This document shows, piece by piece, positions 12,701 through 24,811 of a stretch of 64,000 nucleotides of DNA. Under the pieces are notes generated by a model that saw only the letters and a list, made by a program, of their open reading frames with translations, ran no database searches and was not told the DNA's origin. Source of the stretch: Monomorium pharaonis (Eukaryota > Arthropoda > Insecta > Hymenoptera > Formicidae); contig NC_050472.1 in assembly GCF_013373865.1 (NCBI RefSeq), positions 1,984,001 to 2,048,000 of the forward strand, written 5' to 3'. The number at the start of each line of letters is the position of its first letter. Position 1 is the first letter of the stretch. Position numbers and translations under genes: made by a program.

Positions 12701-14448
12701 GATCTCAAGCGACATTCGTAGACATTGATTTCTCGATAACGCGCATATGAAAATTCCGAAACGATGTATCTCTTTATTTCCTTTAAACATTGAGAGAAAC
12801 ATTGAGAGATGTATAAAAATTCGACAGTCAAAGCTATTGCTGATCTTTATACATATTTTTTTATCTTCTATCCCAAGTAAATGGGAGTATTAATTCGATA
12901 ATGGTGTAAATTTGTAAAAGACTCGATTTGTGCGGATTCGTTTGCTTTCGGTGAATCATGGGCGATAAATCAATAATTGCCCAACCCGACGGGTCTCTTG
13001 AAAAATGTGGGCTTACCTATTTGCGTAGTCGTTTGAAAATTCTAGGCGTGAATACGGAGATTTCGGTGATTTCGTTACGCGGCGCAGAACGAAACAGGAT
13101 GACGCCGACGTTGCAACGACGGCACTCGCGAGCTATACGTGATCCAAACTGAATAATACAAGGTGGCTTGAAAAAGATCTCACGAGCTTTTAGAGCTGTA
13201 CGATACTTACCCAATTCTGTGAAAAGAAGTCTATTACGCGCATCGGGATTACGATAATAGAAAAATAAGTGTAAATAATCTTTTAAGATGGTATCTACAT
13301 TTTTTGATAAAGAAATGATAAAGAAAGATTTAAATGTGAGATTGAAAAAATGAGATGTGTGATTTCGTGAAAGAAAAGATAAAAAAATAGTATAAACGAT
13401 ATGGGTAAATCAATTGTCACTGAAATAGGCACATAGGCAACTTTTGTCGTAAACCGCGGCGTCTCACTGTCACTTTTGAAGACATTAGCGGGATTGGAAC
13501 GACCACACGGTCGTTCAACCATGGTCATCGTTAGTTTCGTTCTTGAGAGCACCCCCCATATATGGAAAGCCTTGGAAAAGGCAAAAACGAGTCCCGGAGG
13601 GGGAGGGGGGGCTTCCTCCCGCGGAACGGCATTATCGCCGTTCAAATAGTTCTGCAATCTGCATGAGGTTGCTGCATCAGTGGAACTCGAAATCGTCGAG
13701 AGCATACCTCATTCTTCTCCCTTCATTCTTCTCTCGCCCTCTTCCTCCTTGTCTCTCCCTCCATTTGACGCGGAGACACACAAGAATGCAGACGTCTCTT
13801 AGTTCCGCATTCCCATTTCTCTCCCCCGTAATCCGCACTCTTATCGGCGGGACGCGACTCCGGGCATCGAGATGTTCCCCGCGATAAGGCAATTCGAGGG
13901 AACTTTTCTGACGGACAAGCATCCGGGGAGGAAGGGGAAGAGAGAGATGTAAAGAGAACGTTAGTGCCGCTCGAACATCCTTCAGCGTGGTCAAAGGAAA
14001 GCCGAAGGGTGCGCCAAACGGGTACGCGACCCTCAGCTATCGGAAAAGTATTTGCGGAAAATCCTCGGTGCGGCTCTCGCGCGAGAGATTCTGATGTTCC
14101 GTCATGCTTACTTTCCCTCTGTTACGGATTTCGGTGAGATTTGCGCCATTAAAGGGAGGGGGGGAATAAGGGGGAAAAAGAAGGACCGCGTATTTTCGCA
14201 ACGGACGCAAAGTGATCTTAACAACTTCGCGGAAACTTTAGCGAGTGCCTTTTTTCCCTTTCGCGACGGATCTATTCGTAGAGACTTTAGGTCCGCGTCG
14301 CGAAAAGCAACGCTACGCACGAAGAGCAATTAGCGTAGAAATAATTATTTACTCGCTAGACTAACGAGTACATTAAGTAGATGTATCGAAGCGAACCTCT
14401 CAATAAACGCCGATGCAGAATTATGTTCGTTCGGTGAATTGGTTGCAA

Positions 14449-14467
14449 GAGAGAGAGAGAGAGAGAG
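14449..14467. repeat. (GA)9 microsatellite
   Basis: Uninterrupted GA run beside a GC-rich segment. Confidence 0.9.
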
Positions 14468-14866
14468 CACACGAGCGGACTACATAACTCAAGAAAGTAT
14501 CGTGGGGAGAAAAAAATGAACCCCGTGGTACGCGCGCTTTGTTCGCGGTGAACTTTTTTGCGCTACAAAGGGCCCTTTGATTAAAAACCGTACGGAGCGG
14601 CGAAGAGCGCGATGTCCATGAGGGTTTACGAGGGAGGAAGGAAGACAGGAAGAGAAATCGCCTAATGGGTAATTCATTCTCAACGAAGGAACAAACGGAC
14701 AGCGCTGAAAAATATTCGAGTGGCCGACGAATCCGGAGGATGGAATCTGCAAGGGGAGATAGAAAGACGGAAGAAGCTCCCCCGCATGGGAATCACAGAT
14801 GATATCGATGCTCCTCTCCTGCGCGTGATCTCGCCGCGCTTTTCCCGCGATCCGATCTCCTTGGAA

Positions 14867-14870
14867 GTCG

Positions 14871-14900
<30 letters not shown>
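14867..14900. repeat. (GTC)n trinucleotide repeat
   Basis: GTC/GAC run with one interruption (cat). It reads as poly-Val or, on the other strand, poly-Asp. The poly-Asp frame has no other protein-like features. Confidence 0.9.
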
Positions 14901-14901
<1 letters not shown>

Positions 14902-15320
14902 TTCGAAACCAAATCACAAATCCCGTTGACGTTGGTTCGTTCTTTCTGCGCGATTACCTGAGACCGAGAGAACGCCGCGGATCTGAATCGCAATTCCGTT
15001 TCCCGTGATGTTGATCGAGTATCCACGATGACGTTACGTTAATTGCGGAAGAAATCTTCGATGTCAATGATCGAGCGTCCATCGCCGCGCGATGTAATTT
15101 TAACCCTTTGGATGCAACTCCCTCGCACAAAATTAGTTCGCGTGTCGATCGATGTACGTCGAGAGTGCGGTAAATGGGTAAAAAAAAAGGAAAAATGCAA
15201 TAAATGGAGCTCATTAGTTACTTCATTTCAGACCTAATTTTAATTTAATTAAGTTATTTAATTTTCAACATGTATTCATGTTTTTTTCTTCGTAACCGCG
15301 TAGAGAGTACTCTGTTTGCT

Positions 15321-15326
15321 TTTATT
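15321..15326 (-). terminator. Candidate polyadenylation signal of the lipocalin
   Basis: AATAAA on the minus strand (TTTATT on plus), about 380 bases past the lipocalin stop codon. The hexamer is common by chance in AT-rich DNA, so only its position relative to the stop supports it. Confidence 0.3.
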
Positions 15327-15706
15327 TAATAACTTATCTGCACGTTATATAGTTGTTAATTAAAATAGTTTATAATGCAATTGTAATATAAATCTGCCGA
15401 AAGAGAAGGATCGGTATCGTAAATTAAAATTTTTTCGCGGGAACACAAATTACGCGGAAAGTTACACGACGCGAAAATTATTATTTATATGGGTATCTTA
15501 CAGATAGGCAGCTAACGTAACACGTGTACAGCGAGAGCGCAGTCGACGGATTTCCGTAACCCGGTGTAACGTTCCGAGATTACTCGCACGGCAGCATCCA
15601 AAGTGTTAGCACAATCGCGTTAATTAGTCCGCGACACGGTTGAGAGACGCGCGATCTCGGGCGATTCTGGGCGTCTCGAGATCGATCGATCGTCCGTCTA
15701 ATTTCA
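15327..15706 (-). other. Probable 3' UTR of the lipocalin
   Basis: This non-coding stretch lies between the lipocalin stop and the first good AATAAA on the minus strand. It is GC-moderate near the stop and contains atcgatcgat at 15681-15690. It becomes AT-rich toward 15.3 kb. No open frame of interest is present. Confidence 0.35.
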
Positions 15707-16038
15707 CTACTGCCAGGATCTGAAGAGAACGCTCGATGAGAGGAGGCCGACGAGGGTCGTCCAGGCGACGAGATCGAGCGCGCTCCGTCTGGATCCGGCG
15801 CCGCCGTACACGCAGGTCTCGCGGATGCTGACGATCTTGAGGCCGCGGCGCGCCAGGAGATTGTGAACGCCTCGTTTGTCGCTCTTCTGCAGAGTGTGCT
15901 CGCGTGACAATAGGAGGGAGTAAAGCTGATTGTTGGGATTCCGGGAGCAGAAAGTCAACACCATATCCGAGGCGACGGCCTTCATTACGTGCACGCTGCC
16001 GTAGAACTGCATGTACTTCTGCCTGTCCGCCAAGGTAC
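15707..16038 (-). CDS. Lipocalin, last coding exon (Lazarillo/ApoD-like, probable GPI anchor)
   Basis: This is the terminal coding exon of an extracellular lipocalin, a beta-barrel carrier of small hydrophobic ligands. Read on the minus strand it follows an acceptor (ttgcag at 16039-16044), starts with two bases that complete a Gly codon, then gives 109 residues and a TAG stop at 15707-15709. Visible lipocalin landmarks are the strand around QFYGSVHVMKAVASDMVL, a Cys in LTFCSR, the LYSLLLSREHTL segment (compare the family pattern W/LILSR), a C-terminal helix and the final Cys in SIRETCVY. After that Cys comes a small-residue, basic stretch (GGAGSRRSALD) and about 17 hydrophobic residues (LVAWTTLVGLLSSSVLF) ending RSWQ. 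This arrangement fits a GPI-attachment signal, as known for grasshopper Lazarillo. A classical secreted ApoD-like protein would lack the tail. A single-pass membrane tail is the alternative. The family call is from motif order, not a database search. Confidence 0.85.
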
Positions 16039-17111
16039 CTGCAAATTAAATCAGCAACCAGGTTAAAAGAAGCAACCGGGCGCGATACGCGGGGTCAAAA
16101 GGGGAAGAGTGGCGAGATGGGAAGAGGCTTCTCCCTATCGAATTTCCTGCCCCGGCTTTTCGCGTCAGCTTCCGTCCGCTGCACGAAGTAGAATCTCTTG
16201 TACAAACGGAACTGTCGCGACTGCAGAAATAAATGTCTGTCGACGACAAGTCTATTTTTACGAAGTAGTTTTATCTTCGCGTGGAAATGCTCTTGAGTGA
16301 AATAGGAAGAAGAGTAGAAGCGGGGACACTTTGTACTCACGGATTTTTGTTTCACGTGAAAATACCTTGTCGTGATATGAAAGGTAAAAACTGAACCGAC
16401 TGAATTTTCATTTGGGAGATTATTTAAAGAAATTCTATAGATAATGGAAATGTCTTTAAACGAGTATTCTGAGATGTGCCCGGTAAGTTCAGTAACTATG
16501 TTTTAATACGTATTAATAGTGAAAATGATAGATGAGACTCTTCAACCTGTAGAACTTTTCGAAATAGGCATCTAAGATATTGTCAAGATAGGAAAGCGCG
16601 ACAATAAAGAAGGATCGAGCAAGTAACGAAAGCTTGACTTTCCAATTTCCTGCCTCTACCGATACAGTGAAGAGACGAAATATTACGTAGTTCACCTATA
16701 TATAATGTTATAGTCCTTCACATAATACAACTTGTATATGTTACACACGAGTCTATATGTGCGTATGTAGTGGATAAAAAAAAATATTTGGACAGCTTGT
16801 CTCTGTTTGGGGGAGGAAAAAATTGCACAAAAAGGAAAAATGTTTCTACAATGTGCTTTATTCGAGTATACTAGTAAAAATGCAAACAGCATGTGATGAA
16901 AAAATACATTGCGATTTTACATTCTTGTCTTGCATAACGGTTTTTTTTTTACAGGCTGAGTGTGCAAATATTTTTTTATGTATCACACTATCGAAGATAT
17001 ATTGAAAAATTGTTTTATTTTTAAATTTTGCATTGATCGATTTAAGAATGTATTACACCCGCTTTTATAAGTTTATTAATATTTGTGATTAATGAAAATT
17101 TTGTGTTTGTT

Positions 17112-17139
17112 ACGACACGTTTTATACGACACGTTTTAT
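17112..17139. repeat. 14-bp tandem duplication
   Basis: acgacacgttttat twice in a row, inside the lipocalin intron. Confidence 0.9.
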
Positions 17140-18261
17140 ACGAAAATAACGTTATAATAATTTATTATACGAAATGTATTTATATGGTATACTAATGATC
17201 CTTCAGATTTGGTTAATCTTCTTATGGTATTTAAGAAGTGATTAAGTAGCTTTGGGGTAATGAGTACGAGCATTGCGAAGCGATAAAAAAGCTGATGCGA
17301 GTAGTACGAAATTACAAAGAAACTAAAGTGTTTCCTTTAGAAACTTCCACAGCGAGTAACAAATAGTACCCAATACCATTGTATTTAGTATCATTTATCA
17401 CGGACCTGGCACTTTTATCTGAACACGTTTAATGGACTAAGTCGGAGGCTTTGACAAATGTAAGTTTCAACCACTTCACCGGACCCCGAGACATAAACTC
17501 CAACCTGTGCAATGTTTAATCTGCAGAAATGTTTGATCTAAGTGAATTGACCGGGATAAAACATCGACCGCGTTTTACACCTATATGTTGCCATTTGTGC
17601 CTTTTAAACGATACAAAAATTCAGAGTCATGTTTTTATTTATCGCGCATTCTTCATGTCTTATGGATGTTTTAACGTTTATTACATTATTGCGTTAACAT
17701 TCCCAAATTAATTGGACCACATTTACGGATAGTTGAATAATCGGTATTGCAATGATTTGATTACGATCTCACTTGCCGGCGCAGTTTAGACGTATGCGAT
17801 GATCGGTCGTGACGACGCGAAACGTATGGATGTACCATGGAAATACGCGATATTATGGCTCATTACGCAGTTGAGAACGCACTTAACGTTATGAAGGGAA
17901 ATATACGGAGACGAGACGACGAGCACGTGTATGTATAATCTACATGCGCAATGTGTGTGCATCGACCATAAGCGATGCATGTGCATTCCACATTTCATGG
18001 GATCATCGCGCGATGTCGGAAATATTTCACTGAAGATAGCACTTTAATACCGGCATTTAGAAACATCCGCTCCGTTTTCAACTCAACCTTTGTACAGAGG
18101 ATCGCTTTACCTTTGCCGGATCATTCGCTAATCTTTATCTTGTAAAATTGTGATAATATAAAAGTTGATTTTTTTTCTTAAAACAAAAATCTCGGAAAAA
18201 GTATCGTCCTGTTACGTGACTTTTCAAATTTTTACATTCTTACGGTTTTATCAAAAATATT

Positions 18262-18783
18262 TGTGTACATGATATTTTATTACATGTAAGAATAACTCCA
18301 GAAATAAATTCAGGATACAAAAACAAAAGTTCGTATATACACTCTAGATCAATTCGGCTCAGTTTTTGAAATATTGATGATTTTATTAATATTAAAAGGC
18401 AAAAAATAGAACTTTTATTAGCAAATTTTATTATTTTATAACTTTATTTTTGGTATTATTCCCTTAATTATATTATTTCTTTAAAATACTAATTTTTTGG
18501 TTAAACAAATTACTGCCTTTTGCACCATAGAATAACGCCAATTAATTAGTTCAAGTTTAATTTTGAAATAACATAATTAGGAGACTAATATTCACCTAAT
18601 AAAATTATAAAATAATTAAAGCTTAAATAAAAGTTATGTCTGCTATTTTTCGCCTGTTGCAACATTAATACAATTATCTGCATTTCAATAACTGAGCCGA
18701 ATTGAATAGCCAATGTGATATGAATTTTTGATCTCTGATTTAATTTCTGAAGTTATACCCATATGTTATGAAACACCTTGTGT
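18262..18783. mobile_element. Foldback palindrome, about 520 bp, in the lipocalin intron
   Basis: The left half repeats inverted in the right half along roughly 240 bases. The best block is tcaattcggctcagt (left) against actgagccgaattga (right). Other paired blocks include agaataactccag with ctgaagttatac, and tattattttataactttat with ataaaattataaaataatt. The outer ends are diverged (left gtacatgatattttattaca, right reversed acaaggtgtttcataaca), so exact limits and a target duplication cannot be fixed. It is an old foldback/MITE-type element with no coding capacity. Confidence 0.7.
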
Positions 18784-20350
18784 ATATATAATACTACAGT
18801 GTTTTACGTTACTCGTAATTGAAGTTGACCAAATCGTTAAAACAATGATATTTCACATGGACATGTGACATATCGATCAATGCCACAAAACATTGCCGTA
18901 CCCTGACAATTTATTGAAATGACGATTCACTGAAACGATTGCGATTGACATTTACTGCGACTGGATTGTTCCGGCTATTAAGCAGAGCGACGTGAATAGC
19001 GCGCGAGCAATGAAATTGAAAGCGGGCGATACCTGTAATTAGATTGTGGCAGAAATTAGATGTTTATCTACTCGCGACGCGTCCTTCCCAATTGCGCTTG
19101 AAGTCACGAATTATATTAAAACGACATGGTAATTGAAACGCGCACGACTAATTGCATATGCCGGCAATGTCATCGCCGTAATCGCTTCAGTCGATACATT
19201 GTCCTGATCAGTATTCAAATTTGTTTCCATAGCGCGACACTATCATTACATTTTGCTAACTACCGCTATGCATAACGCCGCTCCAAATTGAGCGGTTGAG
19301 CGATGGATTTCAATTTACTTCTCTCAACGCGTTTGTAAACAATTATAAATTAACAACTAAACAGTATACCTTATCGATAAAATGAGCAATCGTGAATTAA
19401 CAAGCAAACCAATTAATTGATTAGATAGACCAATGATTACATTTCTTCCTCTCTGTTTCTTGCTTCTCGTTGCAGATTCATATCGTAGCTTAGTAAAAAA
19501 TATAAATTTTAAAATTAATTTTTATTAATTTTGATAATATCTCTAAATATTGAACTAAATTTTATATGGAATTAAAGTAGCACTTTTACGTATACATTTT
19601 CTCATCTCTAGTGTAATTTTTAAGAAAAAGGACAATGCTGCTAGTTGGAAAACTAGGTCAACCGTATAAGGCTAAGAGGTCTTTATCTTCTCCGGGAAGT
19701 TGTTCCGACCGCGTTTAGCTCTCGGGTAGGCAGCACTTACATCTATTAGTCTCCCCAGGGTTGCCTCGTCGTCTCGTCGTCTCGTCAAGCATCGCGTCCA
19801 GTAGCCGCGAAGTACGTTGCATGAGAATTATGAATTCCATTGCGAAAAACTGCGCCGGATCTTCGTTTTTACTGCCTAAAGTACGGCAGCTGCAGCTCTG
19901 ATGAGATTCCCGGCCCAAGTCGGGGTGGGAAGTTAAATTTGGCGAGAGGAAGATGTCGGAGGAAAGTTTTCATTCCGCGTCGTCTATAAAACGGCAAAAA
20001 CAGGATTCTCGCGGGGTGAATCCTCGCGCAGTCCTAGCCAGCTTCCGGCTCAAGGAGCGGCTAATGCACGAAATTGATTTAACTTTCCGTAATAAAGTCG
20101 CTTATGTTGCGCCGACGAAAAAGTGACCGTTCATCGCGCGCGTTTCTCTTCTTCAGATTAAGAAAATCTGCGCAAGATGCAGCAAGATATTAAAGATACG
20201 TAATTTGAACTTTTTGCACGACCTGAAATTATATTTTGAACTATAAAAGCCCCGTGTTTATCAAAGAGATACTTGACATTTAATTTTCATTATTTTTCAA
20301 CCGGCATGTTGTCTCCAAATTTAATTAACCATACGAAAATTTAATTATTT

Positions 20351-20436
20351 GCACATATATATAGATAACACGGTAGGTTCAGTTATTTTCATATTTATGC
20401 GTGGAAAATAATCAATTACCGTGTTTGCATATATGC
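20351..20436. repeat. Hairpin-forming inverted repeat, 86 nt
   Basis: The arms 20351-20390 and 20404-20436 pair through ttattttc/gaaaataa, aacacggta/taccgtgtt and gcacatatat/atatatgc, with small bulges and a 13-base loop. It may be a tiny MITE or an RNA hairpin in the lipocalin intron. Confidence 0.55.
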
Positions 20437-22027
20437 AACTAATAAAAATATATCGCGGTATATTTTATCGTCTCTCATTCTCCCCTCTCTCCTCTCACTG
20501 CTATAGAAAGATATTCCTCAGGAATTCTATTACGCCGGAATTTTTCTAGTGACTCGATATTGAAATACTAGGTCAAAATTGGGTTTAACGAGAACTTTCT
20601 GACGTAAACCGTCAAAATTAAAAAATGCTCCCTAATAATTTAATAGAAATGCATTCTTGCTTGAAAGAAATAATTATAACACTCCTTTTACAAAGAGGGT
20701 TTACGATCATAGTAAATCTTCACTAATGAAAAGTCCTAGATCCTAGATTAGATTAGAGAAGAGATTTCTAATGGTTGAAAATTTATTAAAAAATTAATGC
20801 ATATAACAGTCTATTGAATTTAATACACTGGCGAATTAAAACGAGATAAAGAAATTGATTTTAATAATTCGTTAAAAATCTTACACTTGTCATTACCAAT
20901 TATAAACGACGCGTACGTATCACTTTTAGCTCGAGAGCAGAAGATTCCTATACAATTCCTGCTTCAAAGATACGTGAAAGTTGTTTCCTTCCATAGAGAC
21001 GTCATTCTCTCGAATGAAGATTCATTCGCGAGGGGATTAGTATGAGAATGTTCTCGGTAGCTGTCGTATTTTCCGAAGTTCCAGCAACTTCGCAATCAAC
21101 GTCCGTGCATCAATCGAGTATATACTCTTGCAGCTTCACGATACCGCGGCATATTATTCCCGGCAGTTCAAATCGTTTTCGGTTTTCGGATTAGTATATG
21201 CTCCGGCGGATAGGCGGACTGAAACGAAATCCCGGAGTGATCTCAATCCGCATTACGTTCCGCGTCTGCTCGCGCGCCATTATGCTGGCTCGCGTATTTG
21301 CTGTTGGCCGAAGAATAGCGTCGAACAAGCTAGCGTCGGCGAAGCTAGCAGCCGCCGAGATAGATGCAGGAGGAGTCGGAGGGTAGGAACTTGCAGAGTC
21401 GGCCGGAAAGAAATTAGAAAGAGCAGATGGCCGTGCGACTTTTGAAAAATTATTTTCCACGTCGACGAGCGCTTTCTCCTCTCGCCGGAGGAGAATCGCC
21501 CTCGCGACGAATTCTCCGCGTTCCCCGTCATTCTCCGACAGCCGGGAGAGTCGTAATTGGATGCCTCGACTTCGCCGGCTTACGACGGCTGAATCCTACC
21601 TCGGCTCGACTGACGGTTAACCGATAATCACACGGACGATTCCGCGAATTCATTAAGATCATTAGCCGGCGCATCTTGGGGTTTTAATTGCCGACAGCGA
21701 ATCATGTTCTGGTGAATTACATTGATATTGCGATTGCTCATTCCGTCTGAGAAGGGAGGTATTATCTTGCTCGATATCGCGTTTACGTTATTCCTTATAC
21801 GAACATTTCCTGCGGATAATCAATAACAGCTACATCGAATTCTCTAGCTTATCCAGATAATCGACGTTTTCTTATAATACACTATTGAGTGATTTCATCT
21901 ATTTCAGTTTGGTCAGAAAGTATTTCTGATCAAATTGAAAAAGATTGTAGATTCACACATATAACACATATCTTTAAAGAAGAGATATCTAAGATGCTCG
22001 TGAATTTTATTTTTCATATAATAGTTA

Positions 22028-22150
22028 TTAATTATTAACGATTATTTCTAATAAAGAAACGTTACTTTGTCTTTTTGTTCTGAAAAAATTAATTATTAAC
22101 GATTATTTCTAATAAAGAAACGTTATTTTGTCTTTTTGTTCTGAAGAAAT
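22028..22150. repeat. 61-bp tandem duplication, two copies
   Basis: Copies begin at 22028 and 22089 with ttaattattaacgattattt. They differ at only a few positions (gttactttg/gttattttg; gaaaaaat/gaagaaat), indicating a recent local duplication inside the lipocalin intron. Confidence 0.85.
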
Positions 22151-22332
22151 CAGCATTCTATTCTTCATTTAACAAACTTTTTAATCTGTGCTTTTAATCC
22201 GCCAATGGACACAAATATAGTAAGGACGTCGGAGTTCAAGAAAGTATCCAGTGAGCCAAACAGTTTCGTTGAACCAATTTAATCTCGTATCTTTTCTTTT
22301 CGAGATCTTTATCCCTCCATCAGTCAGTTCAA

Positions 22333-22569
22333 ATGTCGAACGAGTGCAATAACCCGTTTCCTTTCATTTTACTTTCTATCTTTATTTCAATTTTTTCGCT
22401 ACAACAACCATTAGTCTATTGCAATACTTTTATTATAATATTATTACTTTTATTTTATTCTATGCAGTTTTTATATTTCCGATGCATTAAAAATGTTCTC
22501 TTTTATCCGATTGTTTTTATAACAGTTTTACTAATTAATTTCTTTTATTATTACAATAACTACCAATAA
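22333..22569 (+). other. T-rich hydrophobic open frame, probably non-coding
   Basis: This 78-codon plus-strand frame, lying in the lipocalin intron and antisense to it, is made largely of Phe, Ile, Leu and Tyr. Such a peptide is expected whenever a T-rich strand lacks stops. No family match is recognised and no leader or splice sites are evident. Confidence 0.1.
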
Positions 22570-24576
22570 TTAATTTTTAAAATCAGAACTGAATAAAAAA
22601 AATATATGAAAAGAAATACGCTTTATTTAAAATACTAGATTTTTTGCGTACGAAAAGAATTTGAAAATAATTTTTTTTGTCTACCAAAATAATTTATATA
22701 GGACACTCAGACTGATTGCTAGAATGTCTAAACTTTTTGCAGCATTATGCTTGAACATTTTTTGTAATTATTTTGATGAAAAAAAAATTTTTTAGCTAAA
22801 TTTTTAGATACTTTAGCAAAATTGTTCTTTCCATGTATACATCATATTGCCTTGTCTTTCTTTCTTTTGCTTCGTGTTTACAGCTTCTGTCGAGACTAGC
22901 GAATTTTGTTGAGGAATAAATTCCAATTGATTGTTTCATGATAACGAAATGCTCGTTTTTCTTCTTCTGGTTCCCCAAATGGAAATGCTCGTTTTCATTG
23001 CGGATGTTTGTCCTCGTTTGACGATCTATTCAAAGTACATATCTGTCTTAAGACCCGCCGGCCTAATGGCACGTTCCTAATGCCGACGCAACTTTGGTCG
23101 CGATCAACCCGGTCGAACCGTTAATCCAATTTACCCTTTGCAAGGAGTTACCCCGAAACTACCCCCTAATGCCGATGCAACTTTCAACCATCCGTCCGGC
23201 AAACGCGGCGTGATCGGTTATTCGGATTGGCTTATGATAATCACCTTCAAAGAACTTTAAACTCCGCGTTGAAATTCGTTCACTAGATTTGTTCTTTTTC
23301 ATTGTGGAAACAGAAAGGCTTTTTACACGCGAAACAAATTTTAACCGCAATTTTCAATTCAACGAAATTGTCTCATAAACTCCAATTACGTTTTTATATC
23401 TTTTTATGTTGATTTTTCTTCCACTGTTTAATGAGCATGTTTACTGATTATTACTTCTATAAACTTCTAATAAGAAAGATAATGTTTTGATGAACAAATT
23501 ATTCAAATTTATTATCAAATTAGCGACCTTTGGAAATGTCATCATGAATCGATAAAATCCGAAACATGCAAGAGACAAAAGAGGAAGGGAAAGAAATAAT
23601 AATGCGAGACGTACATTAAATTATTCGTCATAATTTGAGGCAAATTGAGAAATTTTGACGAAAACCAAGATTTAATTTTGTCGATTAACACGAAAGGCTA
23701 TTCAAAATACAACAATTATATATCGTACGTCAAAACGTATTTCATGGAAATTGTCTGTTTTTTTCTTTTTTTTTACGATTTTTTAAGAATTTTTCGTAGT
23801 TCCATTTCTTCGTGTCTAAAGAGACATTCAGGATAAGATCGATTGGGCGAAACGCTGCTCAATGGTGATTGAAAAATTAAGAATCCTGGTTTTATCACGA
23901 AAGATTTCTTAATTCGGCTAACTGTATAACACGGAAAATCAATCGCGATGAAAGCCGTAACTCGTCTTATAATTGGAATGGCCGGGATACTTTGAAACTT
24001 ATCGAGAAAAGTGGAATGCTGAGAGATTCGATTAAGATATAAAGAAGTAAAGACCATCCGCACGGCCTTCTCAATTTCGATCGATTTGTCTGAAAAAATA
24101 TATAACTTGAAATCGTGTTATCCTAATTTTACCCAGATGTTACTAATCACAAACCTCAATTTGTGCAATTGCTCCTTACGCAAATATGTGTTTTGTACAT
24201 CAGATTCTAGTTTACACGGTTCATTGCATTGATGTCAAGCGTACAATGCAAACGCATTAATTTGCACACCAGTGATAATTAATGCATCTAGTTTCAATAT
24301 TAATTTACGTATACTAACCGAGAATAGCCGTCGTCTACATGTTAATTAAATCGCAACATAGCATTGCTGAATTATGTCCACAATTTTAGATAGTTATTTC
24401 ATGCAACAGTGAAAACTATTTTATGAAAAGACGTATTTTTTTTTACATTTTATTATAACATATCTATATGCATAAGGCAGCAAATAAGTGGCAGATAAGT
24501 CAAAATTATAGACAAATTTGGAGTAGCTAATTAATTGTAGTTGAGATAACTATATACAGAGATAAACGAAATTTAC

Positions 24577-24811
24577 CATTCTGCGAGGTCATGGTTTTCC
24601 AGAAGCCCTTTCTTCTGGCAATATCTGGTATTCGGAAGGTATATTCCACATTTCCAGATTCCTCGCTCCACAACAGTTTCAACGCAGCGTGCTCTAGCAG
24701 CGGCTTCAACCTCACGATCGGACAAGAGTCAACGATGCGCGTACCGCTCACTGACTTCGTGGGGTCCGCCCTGTGTTCCAATATTTCCACGACGTACCAC
24801 TTTCCCATAAT
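24577..24811 (-). CDS. Lipocalin, exon with the G-x-W motif (same gene as 15707-16038)
   Basis: This exon encodes the front half of the lipocalin barrel. The minus-strand frame opens IMGKWYVVEILEHR, the diagnostic lipocalin G-x-W signature at residues 3-5 of the exon. A Cys-Pro (DSCP) follows about 25 residues later, matching the Cys that pairs with the last Cys of the protein in ApoD-type lipocalins. Further strands include LKLLWSEESGNVEYTF, ending near WKTMTSQN. The exon is 235 bp. It is bounded by an acceptor (tttcgttacag, ending at 24812) and a donor (gtaaat, 24571-24576), entered in phase 0 and left in phase 1. Joining to 16038 gives Q-N-G-T-L in frame, so an Asn-Gly-Thr glycosylation site is formed across the intron. 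From G-x-W to the last Cys the spliced product is close to the usual barrel length, so no exon seems to be missing between the two. The N-terminal Cys expected to pair with LTFC must lie in an upstream exon. Confidence 0.88.

Larger units (their letters stand above)
8985..15320. other. No gene recognised
   Basis: Alternating AT-rich and GC-richer DNA (GC-richer at 9.0-9.5, 10.5-11.0 and 13.5-15.1 kb). A strong polypyrimidine-plus-AG acceptor-like site ends at about 11020 (plus strand), but what follows has no recognised coding content. Holds the nested inverted repeat at 9.6-9.7 kb, a TA run near 10.0 kb and the GA and GTC repeats. Confidence 0.55.
16039..24576 (-). other. Intron of the lipocalin gene (about 8.5 kb)
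   Basis: The interval between the two lipocalin exons starts (minus strand) with gtaaat and ends with ttgcag. It is AT-rich with patches of higher GC near 18.9-19.3 kb, 19.7-20.1 kb and 21.0-21.7 kb. No convincing coding exon is visible inside it. It contains a long foldback palindrome (18262-18783), a hairpin (20351-20436), a two-copy 61-bp tandem repeat (22028-22150), a 14-bp duplication (17112-17139) and a spaced 18-bp direct repeat around 23077 and 23166. A T-rich plus-strand open frame at 22333-22569 is most simply explained by composition. Confidence 0.75.

Noticed and set aside
14489..14917. Minus-strand frame with poly-Asp
   Set aside because: The Asp run is the (GTC)n microsatellite; the remainder has no motif and other frames are equally open.
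22333..22569. Hydrophobic frame considered as a mitochondrial insertion or receptor fragment
   Set aside because: T-rich composition alone yields Phe/Leu/Ile-rich peptides; no conserved receptor or mitochondrial motif is visible.
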